Shown piece after piece: positions 54,236 through 64,000 of a stretch of DNA of 64,000 nucleotides. Below the pieces are notes generated by a model that was not told the origin of the DNA, searched no databases, and was given only the letters and a program-made list of their open reading frames with translations. Source of the stretch: Isoetes taiwanensis (Eukaryota; Streptophyta; Lycopodiopsida; Isoetales; Isoetaceae); NCBI GenBank assembly GCA_021234155.1, contig JAJEKV010000003.1:24214874-24278873 (forward strand). The letters run 5' to 3'. The first letter of the stretch is position 1; each line of letters starts with the position of its first letter. The position numbers and the translations under genes were made by a program.

Positions 54236-57200
54236 TGGCCTTGGGCCCAATATAGACACTCGACTGATCTCGGTGCGAGCTCACGGAAGGAGGCCTGATT
54301 TTGAGGAATGTTGGCGGTGCCTCTTGAAGTGCCTAGAATCTTGTGGCGAGGCGGTGACGGGCCGTCACTTGTCCGGCGGGCGCCTCTTGTTGGCGGCCAA
54401 AGGCTTTGACTGCGTGGTCTGCTGCTTGGTCTTACGTGGAGCCTTGGATGTGCGACCCGTGGTTGGCTGAGGATCCTTGAGCTTGACAGTGCAGTCTGTC
54501 AGATGCATGAATAGTCCCGTACCGGGAGGCACAGGGACTACGGTCCCCACCAAACGACACTCGAGTGAAGAAAAGGAGGAAGCGTTTGGGAGGGGGAAGC
54601 CATCGGCTCGAAAGTGATCCTCCACGGGGAGTGAGGCGAGGCACCATTATGGTACTAGCTTATGAGATCTGGCGTGATTGAAGAGCTTGAGGAGTGTTTT
54701 GGCCAAAGGGCGGGGATCGGCATCTATAAAGCGAGAGCGGACCATGTCTTCAAAGGGCGTGGGCGTCGAAGAAATGTAACCGACATTTCATGAGGAGACA
54801 GTTCGAAGGCCAAAGGCACCTTGTACCGGCATTTGGATTGCAGATGAAAAATGGGGGCTTTGCCGATTTAAGGAGCTTAGCAAAATGCATTTGAGGGCAG
54901 CGCAAAATCCGGCTTGAAGATGGGCGAAGGATCGGTGAGGTGGAGGCATTACGCAAGAAGGTGTTGAGACCATGAAAGCGCATCCGTGAAACATTTGCCA
55001 ACCGCTCATTAGCAATGTAGATCCAATTGGTGGTGTTGTCCAGTGGCACCTTCTTCCCAATGTGGCCGGCGAACAAAGCGTGGATCCGGAGGAGATCCGT
55101 CGAGATCCGAGGTGGTGTCCGACTGCATGACCATCCATGACCTTGGTCCAAAAAGGAAGGCGCCAATCAGAAGTCGGGGAACACGGGGGCGTGGAGGTGC
55201 GCCCAGGGGAAGCATAGGGAGAAGGAACCATGCAGGTGGTGGGTTCTTGCGATCTCCACTGAATTGCCCGACAAGATGCGGATCAAGTGCGACACCTGCG
55301 ATCCCAAAGAGAAGCAGAGAGTCGAGAGTTGATGGGAGGGCTATCCCATCCCGTGGGGACCAGGTCTTGCTATCCAACGAGCTTATAATCGATTGTAACC
55401 GGCCGAGGTCTTTGCATATAAATTTGGGCATAGGGAAGATCTTGGGGATGTCCTAGATACTTCCTAATTTGTTGCGGCTTCCGCTTACCCGAGAGATAAA
55501 TGATTGGCAAGCTCGGGCATGTACTCGATGAAGAGTTTGGGTCCGGCGGGATCCGCAAGATATGGATTGTTATCTGAAGCACCCATTACCGCATTGGGGT
55601 CACCACCGAAAAGGCTGGCGTGGCCCATTTCCAAAGTTTTTCACGTATCACCCGGATAGAAATCATGAAAGATGTAAGCCATGGGCTGAACCACTCTGAA
55701 GGTGAGAAAGTCCGGATCGCGCGATTGTATGAGATCAAAAGGCGACAAAGGGCACAAAGACAACCCTTTGTCTTCAATGGAGAGTTTCGCCAAACCAAGA
55801 AAATCCAGCAACGCCGGTGGGATATCCCGGGGCCATCGGTGGCGTGCCACTTTGAAAAGGAAGAGGTGGCGGCGAGCAACCACATAATCATGATAGCGGG
55901 GAGGGAGCTGGGAAGTCAACCGGCATTCTCGTGAAGAATTGCGACCCGGGCGTCAAGTTTTGCTTGAGCCTCATCAGCAGACTGAATAGCTTGCTGCAGC
56001 TGTTGTTCGAGATCACGGATCCGATTGTCCCTTTCGAGGAGCAGGCGTGACTGGTCACGGACCCGTTTCTGAGAAGGATTGACCTGGGAGGAGGATTTCC
56101 CCGGTGTATTGAGACGAAGCACGGCAATCTCCGCGTCATCTAGTATTTTCTGTTTCTGCACCTCTGTAAGCTGATCTTGAAGAGAGGTGAGCTGAGAGGT
56201 CTGTGTAGAAAGCTGAGCCGTCAAGGAGGCGACTTGAGCGTCCCGGGCTGAAAGATTTTGAACTTGAGTGCTGAAATTTTCACACAGTTCTGAGTACAAG
56301 GCATTGAGTTTAGCAATATCTGCGTCCTTGGTACTCAGGAGAGCGGCTTTGGACTTGTTGTGCTCCAATAAAGTCTGAATTTCTGACTGGAGCTGAGCCT
56401 GCTGATCTGCGAGTTGGCTGACTTGAGCTTGTGTACTTTTGAGATCTGCATGAGCCTGTAAGAGAGCTTCATGCTTGTCTTGAAGTTTGGCCTCCAAAGT
56501 TGCAACTTGGGCGATTGCGACTTGAAGGTCTTGGTGTACCGCATCAGAGGCCTCGAGTGCCCGTTGAACCCCGCTCATAAGAGCGTCTTGGGATTCTTGT
56601 AACTTAAGAGCAGCAGCTTGAGCATCCTGCTGATACTGATACAACAACTGACGAGGGTGTTGTGGTGGTGGAGCTGGCTGTTGCCTGGTTTGGGAGGTCT
56701 GGGAAAAATGGTGTGAAGTGGATGGTGTAGCGGAGGAGGAGACAGTGACATGAGTGTGACTGTGGTCATGACCAGGGGAAGACGGGCGTGAAGTGCCAAC
56801 TTGGTGAGTGATTGGAAGGGAGCGCTGAGTGGAATTATGAGAATTTGGTGGTGTGGGAGGGAAGTAATGACGGATGAGGGCTTGAAAGTGCCCTCCCACA
56901 GAAACTTCAGAAATGGAAGTGGTACCCCGAAGGCGGTCCATTTCTTGGAGAAGACGATAGAACATCATTTGGGGCCAATCTATGTGGTGTTTGGGTGTGT
57001 GATGAGGACCAGGTTATAGAAAGGCTTATTGATATGGGTGTTCTTGATAGAATACCCAAGGAATTTTCATACGTAAATTTAACAAAGGTCTCGTGAGGCT
57101 TGTCGATATTGGTCAGACGATGGACATTGGCATGATAAGCAGGTGCACCAAACTCTGTGACATCGATATCCTGTATAGCAGACCATGATACACAAGGGGT

Positions 57201-57507
57201 GTGCAAGGGAATATGAAATACCTCAGAAATCAAATGTTGAGTCAATGAAATAGTGGTGCCATCGACCACAGTGGTGTAACCTTGCGGGCTGTTAACGATA
57301 TTGGCGATGAACTGCTGCAACTGGTCAGGATTTGGAGCCGGAAGTTCCATTTGAGAGAATTCGTAAAGCTGGTGTCGTTCAGCGACTTCTTTATTTGGGC
57401 CAACAAGGGCTTCACGGAAAGTGGGCGTCAAGAAGGATCTGAGAGGCAAAAAGGGCCGGATCCTTGGGAGCGGTAGTTTGAAGTGTAGAAAATCTTGGGG
57501 CAGCCAT
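54236..57507 (-). pseudogene. Broken gene for a coiled-coil protein with plant-transposon-protein-like N-domain
   Basis: The best start is ATG 57507 (MAAPRFSTLQTTAPKDPALF). After frame changes near 57425 and 57010 the gene reads EVAERHQLYEFSQMELPAPN, GYTTVVDGTTISLTQHLISE, then DWPQMMFYRLLQEMDRL. A Ser/Pro/His-rich linker (56860-56650) and about 215 residues of coiled coil (56640-55940; heptads such as LEAKLQDKHEALLQAHADL) follow. Beyond 55916 related frames continue (VARRHLFLF, PPALLDFLGLAKL, LIQSRDPDFLTFRVVQPM) to a basic tail (TSKAPRKTKQQTTQSK) near 54370. The N-domain resembles the putative plant transposon protein domain found in 3' ORFs of some Ty3/gypsy elements. It follows gypsy element 2 in the same orientation, so it may be that element's extra ORF or a separate gene. 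Confidence 0.5.
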
Positions 57508-58239
57508 GGGAATGATGTGCTTGGAACGAAGAGGGATGCCAAAGGCGGAAGACGAAAAGTCGAAAGCACGGAGGACGAAGGCCAGAGGAACTTAAAAGGT
57601 TTTAGGGCGCTAACCGGAGGCTTAAGAGGTATGAAGAGTCTGAAAGCTGGAACCGTTGATGGTGCGGTGTCAAAAGATGCGAAGAAGGGTATTGAGAGGC
57701 AAAAATTTGGCTAAGTCCCAAAAGCGTAAGGGAGAAGCAATGAGCGGTGAGGATGAGGCGTGAAAGAAAGATCGGATGTGACAGATGGCAAAGGACACCC
57801 ATTAATGTTCTACGGACGTGGAAAGAAGGAATGACATTCAATCTTTGGCAACTTCGAAGTGGGATATCATTAAAAGGAATGTGTCGGAAGGTACCATGGC
57901 TAGATATGCGGCGGGAGAACAGATTCTCATTTTAGAACTTGACCTTGCATTGCAAACACGTTGGCGATTTGTGTGATTGGTCCACGCCGACAAGGAGTTC
58001 CTCGATTGGCTATATAAGGCGAACCGAGAGAAACGAAGGCATCCGGATGGGTATTTCGGTATGGCTGGCTGCCGGCTTGAACGAAGATTGCACAATGCCC
58101 ACTAACCGCCGAGTGGATCACTTGTAAGATGAATTGTGCGGATCTCCGGCGCCGCCACAACCAGGTGGCATTAGCATGGGCGGCTGGTGTGTGCGGGATG
58201 GCTGAACATCCAGGACCAAGACCAACGGGATGGAGGTGG

Positions 58240-58416
58240 TTACGCATCTTATTTGGGATCGGGGAAAGAACCTCTACCATCTCCTCGCAAGATCACCTCC
58301 GCTCCGAACCCGAGGTAGAGGGTTTTTCCTCGTAGGACTTAGTAAATAGGGCTCTGAGCCCGTTTTTGTATATAGGGCAGTGCCCATAGCGGAAATAGCT
58401 GGGCGGCGCCCACATT
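58240..58416 (-). promoter_or_regulatory. Possible LTR start/promoter of gypsy element 2
   Basis: Just after pol (minus strand), TGTGGGCGCCGCCCAGC begins at 58414, followed by a TATA-like CCCTATATACAAA at about 58375. This would fit a 3' LTR start, but there is no good polypurine tract before it and no second LTR in the window to compare with. Confidence 0.3.
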
Positions 58417-58456
58417 TTGTAAAAAAATCTCCACTATAAAATAATCTACCGCCTTT

Positions 58457-61400
58457 CTAGTCACTTTCTGTGGTGTTTGCTTCTTGAACTGTCTCTGTGT
58501 GTTGATGTTCACTTTCGGGGTGATGAAATGCTTTGAGACGAAAACCATTAACCAATGTAGGTAATGGAGTGCCATCTAACTCAGCTAGTTGGAAAACGCT
58601 TGGTCGAACCACTTGAACAATTTGATAAGGGCCAAGCCAACGAAACTTTAGTTTACCCGGAAAATTTTTGTACCTGGAATCATAAAGAAGAACCAAATCT
58701 CCTTCTTTGAATGTTTTTGTCTTCAAACGTTTGTCATGTAAAGATTTTTGCAACTGTTGTCCATGAAGAACACGAATATAAGCATCCCTTCGAAGTTCAT
58801 CCAACTGTTCTAATTGATAGACCCGTTTTTTGAGAGCAATTTGGTGGATTATGAAGCGTAGCCGGTTGAAAGCGGAGTGTTGGAAGGATGTATTCAAATG
58901 GCATGAGAGCTTCGACCATAAACCAATTTAAAAGGAGTGTGACCCGTAGCAATCTTGAAACAAGTATTGTAGGCCCAAAAAGACGATAGGGAAGTTTTGT
59001 CCGCCAATGCGTGCGGAAGCGTCCACAAATTTTCTTGAGAATGGTGACCAGAGTTTTGTTGGTGCTTTCTGCCAACCCATTGCCTTGAGGATAGTAAGGT
59101 GTGCTCTTGTGATGATGTATCAGGAGATAATCCGTCAGCTCTTTGATAGTATGATTGATGAAATGAACACCACGGTCACTGACCAGCTCCGTGGGGCAGC
59201 CGAATCATGCGATGATGATGTGTTGATAGAGGACTCTAGTCGTGCTAGCGGCGGTGTTTATCCGGAAGTGCACAAGCTTCCGCCCATTTGGTGGCGAGTC
59301 GGTGAGAACCAGAATGTATCGCACGAAAGTGTGCCTCGCAGGAGGATCTATAGGTCCCACAAAGTCCATTCCCCATTTGCTGAAGGGAAGTGGCGTGGCG
59401 ACCGGCGTCAAGGGAAGAGCGTCACGGGCCGTGGGGCGTCCCACCCGCTGGCAAGCGTCACACGTGCGGGCGTGGGCGTGAGCATCTTTGAAGAGCGTGG
59501 GCCAATAATACCCGGCGAGAAGGATTTTGCGTGCCGTGGTGTCACCATGAAAATGACCACCACCGAGCCCTTGATGAGCTTCTCGAACAATGTCTGGAAC
59601 TTCATGAGGTAGAACACAGCGTCGAAGGATGGTGTCCTTACTCTTTTTGTAGAGATGTCCGGCAACCATGGTGTAGTCACGGACCTCTCGGAGAAATTGA
59701 TGGCGACGGGATTGTCGCTTGGCAGGAGAGAGCGTCTCGTCTTCTGGTGGAAGAGCACCTGTGAGGAGGTACTGCTGAAAATCATGGAACCAATGTGGTG
59801 TTGCCGTGACTAAAAAGAGTTGAGCATCAGGGAAGGCGTCTGAGACCCCTGTTGCGGGATCATCCGTGTGGATGCGTGAAAGATAATCCGGAACAACATG
59901 AGATTTGCCAGCCTTATGAACGATTTCAAAAGGAGCAAATTCTTGGAGAAGAAGGACCCAACGAGCAATGCGGCCCGTGGGCGTGGACTTGTTGATCAAA
60001 TAGAGGAGTGCTTGGTGGTCCACAAAGAACTTGATTTGACTGCCCAAAAGGTAATGACGGAAGCGTTGGACACAGAAAATGAGACCCAAAGCTTCACGCT
60101 CCGTGGCAGAATAGTTGCGCTCAGCAGAATTGAGTTTTCGGCTGGCGTAGCGATTTGGTTTATCAGTGTGCGCATCATATTCTTGAGAAAGAACAGCTCC
60201 AATAGCAAACGCCGAGACATCGACATGAACGTGAAAGGGCTTGTCCCATTGAGGAGGAACAAGAACCGGTGCCTGAGTAAGCAAAAGCTTCAGCTGTTGG
60301 AAAGCAGCTTCCGCCTGGGAATTCCAAGCCCAGGTGGATTCGTCACCCGTGAGTTTATGAATGGGATCTGCAATGGCTGCCAGTCCAGGTATGAAGGTGG
60401 AGTAATAATTGACCTTTCCCAGGAAAGAGCGTGTCTCTTTGATATTGGCTGGTGCTTGAGCCTTGAGCACACAATAACCGATTTTGGCGGGGATCGGTGG
60501 TGATTCCGCTTTGGTCGGACAACATGGCCTATGAGAACACCGGAAGTGGACGCAAAAGGTGCATTTCTCAGGATTGAGACTAATGCCGGACTCATCACAT
60601 TTACGGAAGACGAGTTCCAATTTATCCAAATGGTCAGCCATGGAACGTAGGCGAGAGAAGTCATCTTGAAAAATTTGCAAGAAGGGATTTTCCTTCATGA
60701 AATCATGAAAAACCGAGAGCATGATGCGTTGAAATGTTGAAGGAGAGTTGGATAATCCAAAAGGAACCACCTTGTAGGCAAAAGTACTTACCGGGGTGGT
60801 GAAAGTGGTCTTGAGTTGATCAGATTCTTTGATGGAGATCCGATTGTAGCCGAAAAAAACCATCCATAAAGGAGTACACCTCAAGCCACTTCTTCGTAAC
60901 TTGGTGCGTGAAGGAAGTGGAAAATGATCACGCTCCGTGGCCTGATTGAGTTTCCGATAGTCTACACGCACGCCGGATCTTACCATTGTGCTTAAGGGCA
61001 ATGACGATGGGGCTCACCCATTCGAATGTTTGATCTCATAGATCAAACCCGCAGCGACAAGGAGTTTGTCAATTTCCGCCTTGACGCGATCACGGTAATT
61101 AGGGTTGAGCTCATCGTCGTTGCTGCTTTAATCGGGTCGCGGCATCGATTTGGTAGGAATGGTGAGTTCCCCAAGCTTTTGTTGATTCCCTCAAGATCTT
61201 TGTAACCCGTGCGAAAATGTGTTTGAATTTTTGAACAATGCGGACGGCCCTGTTACGATAAGGAGCCGGAAGGTTTGCAGCAATGCGGACAGGTTGATTG
61301 TTGCCAACGTCCACAATCTCGACTTCGGGAGTCTGAATATGGGGTATGACTTCAGTATCCTGGACAATGTGTGCAGGAGGTTGGAGCATAACCGGATGCG

Positions 61401-61722
61401 TGGCACTTTGCGTGGTGAAAAAGAGAGGTTGCTCAGTGTCATCTAGCAGTGGTTGCTTCATGACAGCGTGTACATCAACAGGAGTTGCAGGAGTGTCAGT
61501 ATCTGAAAAGTGATCAACGCGTTGGATTCGATTGCAAGGAGCCAGATAGGGGTCAAGTAAGGCAGCCACAGCCTGGTCCTGATCAAGAGTCATTTCTCCC
61601 CAAGGATCAGCATATTCGGGGTAGGATGACAGAGGCAGACTCGCAGGTGGAGCCTGAACTTGATAAATATTCTGAGCTTCTTCGTAATCGATTGTCCGAG
61701 AGAGAAGGTTCCGCATTGTCAA
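58457..61722 (-). pseudogene. Ty3/gypsy element 2 pol (RT, RNase H, integrase), frameshifted
   Basis: From the right: an RT entry region (61722-61111, FKHIFARVTKIL); then RT with VRVDYRKLNQATERDHFPLP, VVPFGLSNSPSTFQRIM and an altered catalytic motif FQDD (near 60665). RNase H follows (FHVHVDVSAFAIGAVLSQEY, DHQALLYLINK), then integrase with an H2C2 finger (HQGLGGGHFHGDTTARK, CDACQRVG). The DDE core shows MDFVGPIDPPA, then after a frame change VSDRGVHFINH and GNGLAESTNKTL. The C-terminal part is EGDLVLLYDSRYKNFPGKLK, ending at 58457 without a chromodomain. Several frameshifts (near 61000, 59205, 58850) make it non-functional. Confidence 0.85.
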
Positions 61723-62282
61723 CGAAATGATCCCCGCTTTGTTTGCAAGTCCATGGTGGCATTGAGATGACCATCAGTGATGACTAACTGGTCCGTGGCC
61801 CAGTAATGGATACTCTTTGCCTGGCGTAGAAAAGGTCTGCCTACCAGCATTTCATAGTCATCTGGATCTTCGCCAGCTTTCCACACTCCAAATTCCATGG
61901 GAAAGCGGAGATCACCTATGTTGATGTGAAGAATAGATGTGACGCCTTGAGGTCTCGTGATGTGGCCATTAGCCAATTTGATGTCATATGGGGCACGAAA
62001 GAGTTGTGTGATGCCCATTTGTTTGCGGAGTTTATCCGTGATGAGATTGACTGCACTACCTCCATCGATTTGAACATGGTTGACTTGCTGATTTCCCACC
62101 GTGGCATGGACCGTGGGTGTAGAGGTAGCCACAGCCCCAACTAAAACAGTTGGGAGTGGTAACTGGTCCTTGAGAGCAGGACAGAGTTTTAAAATGGTTG
62201 CCAAGCTTAAAGGAATTTTGATCTTGGCGAGCTCCTCTTGGAGTTCGAGAGGTACATGAGAAAAAGGATCTGCTAGTTCCAC
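61719..62282 (-). CDS. Gypsy element 2 protease region
   Basis: An open minus-strand frame of 187 residues holds a retroviral-type aspartic protease: VQIDGGSAVNLITDKL (active-site DGG), a middle strand LANGHITRPQG and YEMLVGRPFLRQAKSIHYW. It lies between gag and RT as in other Ty3/gypsy elements. DGG instead of DTG is shared with gypsy element 1. Confidence 0.75.
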   Translation of the reverse strand: MELADPFSHVPLELQEELAKIKIPLSLATILKLCPALKDQLPLPTVLVGAVATSTPTVHATVGNQQVNHVQIDGGSAVNLITDKLRKQMGITQLFRAPYDIKLANGHITRPQGVTSILHINIGDLRFPMEFGVWKAGEDPDDYEMLVGRPFLRQAKSIHYWATDQLVITDGHLNATMDLQTKRGSFR

Positions 62283-62393
62283 TGGTGCGGGAGTGCGTGG
62301 CAGGGAAGCAGCAACTTCTTTGAGTAAGTCAACCTCGGCTGCAATATTGGGATATGTCTGAGAGCGTGGAGGTTGAGATGTTGAAGGTGTATC

Positions 62394-64000
62394 TTATCTT
62401 TGTTGAGCTCTAGTGGTGGCATGAACATTTGCCAAGGTGCGGCCTTCAGCAGCTTGCATGAGATTCAAAATGCTTTGGCGAACTTTGGGCATGACATGTG
62501 GCATGAGCTTTTCCAAGTCAGGTGCAAAGTGAACCTTTTTTTCGTCCCCATGAGGAATGGTGTCAACTGCAAAGGCAGGTTGCGTGCCCTTCTGAATAAT
62601 AGTCAAGGGACGTGATGCCTTGGTCTGGCGTGAAACTAAACCAACCCAATTTGACGGCTGGACTGGAGGATTAAGTGCCTGAAAAATTTCCTCTTGGGCT
62701 TGTTGATCCAGCTGAGGTTGATTTGCTGGAGCTGGTTGATAGCGTGATTGCTGAGGCGCTCTTGGTGGTTTCTTAAGAACTGGTCGCGGGCCTTGTTTGC
62801 CATTAGCGAGCCAGAGTTGGTAAGCCGTGAGGCGGACCGATGTGGTCTGATTTGTGCCGTGAAGCCGCACGAACTTGTGGAAGTTGAGGACACGCCGGGG
62901 TGGTATGACCCCATTCTTGACAGTGATAACACTGAGCTTTAGAAGGATCAAAAGGAGGACGTTGGTTGGATCCCCGTGGTTGGTCCTGTTGCTGATAGAG
63001 TTGCGTGGGCTGCACCTGAAGAGGTGGCTGCTGATAGTGCGATTGTTGCTGAGGTGTGGTTTGCACTTGATAAACCATTTTGTTGCGGAACGGTGTGGGA
63101 TGAGTGCGAGTGCACTCTTCCGTGGTATGATTGCACATGTTGCATCGCTTGCAATGAGGCGGGCCATTGGTGGAGTTGCACTCATTGGCCAAATGGCCTT
63201 GATATTTGCAAATATGGCACCAGATTTGACTGCGCTGTGGATTTGCGTGTTGAGGCTGAAACGGCCGTTTGTGGAACCATGACGGGTGGAATGAGCGGGA
63301 GCTCTTGAAGAGCCACGGGGAGGAAACATTAGCGGAGTGATTGACAGATCGATAGCACGCTCCAAAGTTTTTGGACGCAGTATTCATCATGAGTCGAATA
63401 GCGGGAGGAAGTCCTTGGAGAAACCAGACCAAAATCTAGCTCTGTGTAGGGTACTCCTTGAGCTTACTTAGCAGAATGTGAAGTCGATCCGCAAAATCCC
63501 GGGCAGACTCCGTGGGCTCTTGTTGAAGTTCATTGAGTTGCTTGAGATGAAGTTGATCATCATCCGTGGTCCCGTGAATGAGACGTAAAAGCAAAGGCGC
63601 ATTTCGGACCAGTTCTTGTTTCCAATGGCTTTTGTTGGACATGAGCCATTGGTGAGGAAAGAGCCACGCAGGTGGTGGAAAAGATGTGGAATTTCAGTTG
63701 AGGTTGCGTGACCATTTAGGACAGCTAGAGCCTCAAATTCTTCCATGTGGGCCCTGAGCACTTTGGTCTAACGGTTTGCCTTTCGTGTTGCCAAAGGTGG
63801 GATAAGTCAGTTTCAGAGTCTGAAAGGTAGATGTGAAAGTGCTGGGCTGGACAGGAACGAGATAGTGAGGATATTGAGGTTGAGGTGGATGTGGCATTGT
63901 GCCTGACGGACCACGATGAAGGGGTGACCGCGGTTGAGAAACCGGAAGTAGCCGGAGCATTGGTTTTGAGATCCGTAAGGTTGTAAACAGGGAAGAGCAA
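62394..64000 (-). pseudogene. Gypsy element 2 gag, runs off the window
   Basis: From the right edge the frame shows a gag core with LNELQQEPTESARDFADRLH, an in-frame TAG at about 63436, then WFLQGLPPAIRLMM. The nucleocapsid carries three CX2CX4HX4C zinc knuckles: CHICKYQGHLANEC, CKRCNMCNHTTEEC and CYHCQEWGHTTPAC (63235-62915). A Gln/Pro-rich linker separates the second and third. A frame change near 62870 leads into a Pro/Gln-rich tail ending at 62394. The N-terminus lies beyond 64000. Confidence 0.8.

Noticed and set aside
55043-55456. Plus-strand 137-residue Arg/Gly-rich frame
   Set aside because: Antisense of the minus-strand coiled-coil gene's downstream part; composition fits a shadow frame.
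1-64000. Viral integration (pararetrovirus or other)
   Set aside because: All RT-like sequences carry integrase or endonuclease partners or retrotransposon-type motifs; no movement protein or coat protein signature was seen.

Overview
The window reads as nuclear DNA of a vascular land plant. It has spliced genes with GT-AG introns and plant gene families: a SLAC1-type anion channel, a Dof-like zinc finger, and remnants of PPR, LEA, TM9SF and SF1 genes. About half of the window is recognisable transposable-element debris. The genome looks large and repeat-rich, possibly a non-flowering lineage such as a fern; that last point is inference, and no taxonomic marker in the window settles it.

Layout. 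1-2414 carries the 3' part of a SLAC1-like gene on the plus strand. The same block recurs inverted at 17899-19779, where the gene continues upstream to its start codon at 20598 (minus strand). Each copy has its own frame-breaking lesions. 2417-3195 is a patchwork of an inverted Helitron piece and a copy of the Dof 3' flank. 3199-6391 and 27134-30589 are two copies of one Helitron-like element, both with canonical ends and different flanks. A third fragment of it lies at 7577-8035. 6503-6674 is a near-perfect foldback element. 6812-7600 is a mosaic of LEA and unknown gene fragments.

8822-10183 joins a chromodomain Ty3/gypsy integrase to a DIRS-like reverse transcriptase (both minus). 10480-12907 is a decayed MULE transposase gene next to an array of short inverted repeats (12970-13445). 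13651-17900 has no intact gene. It holds one exon resembling the KH domain of splicing factor SF1, a second Helitron-type terminus and several local tandem duplications. 22209-23069 is the most intact candidate host locus: an acidic ORF followed by a divergent Dof zinc-finger ORF. 24231-24393 may be the first exon of an organelle-targeted protein, followed by a MITE (24744-25157) and a TM9SF pseudogene.

30600-31960 is a Ty1/copia remnant and 32180-32370 a PPR remnant. 35505-40585 is a long Ty3/gypsy element with an extra RNase H-like domain placed before the reverse transcriptase. 45785-46762 may be a miniature LTR element. 48880-49790 and 50308-52990 are two copies of one LINE family in opposite orientations. 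53270-54065 looks like the 5' end of another LTR element. 54236-57507 (minus) is a broken gene for a coiled-coil protein of unknown function. 58457-64000 (minus) is a second long Ty3/gypsy element running off the window.

No rRNA, tRNA, CRISPR array or operon was found. The window is best understood as a few host genes embedded in nested, mutually rearranged mobile elements; Helitron activity may account for several of the gene fragments.
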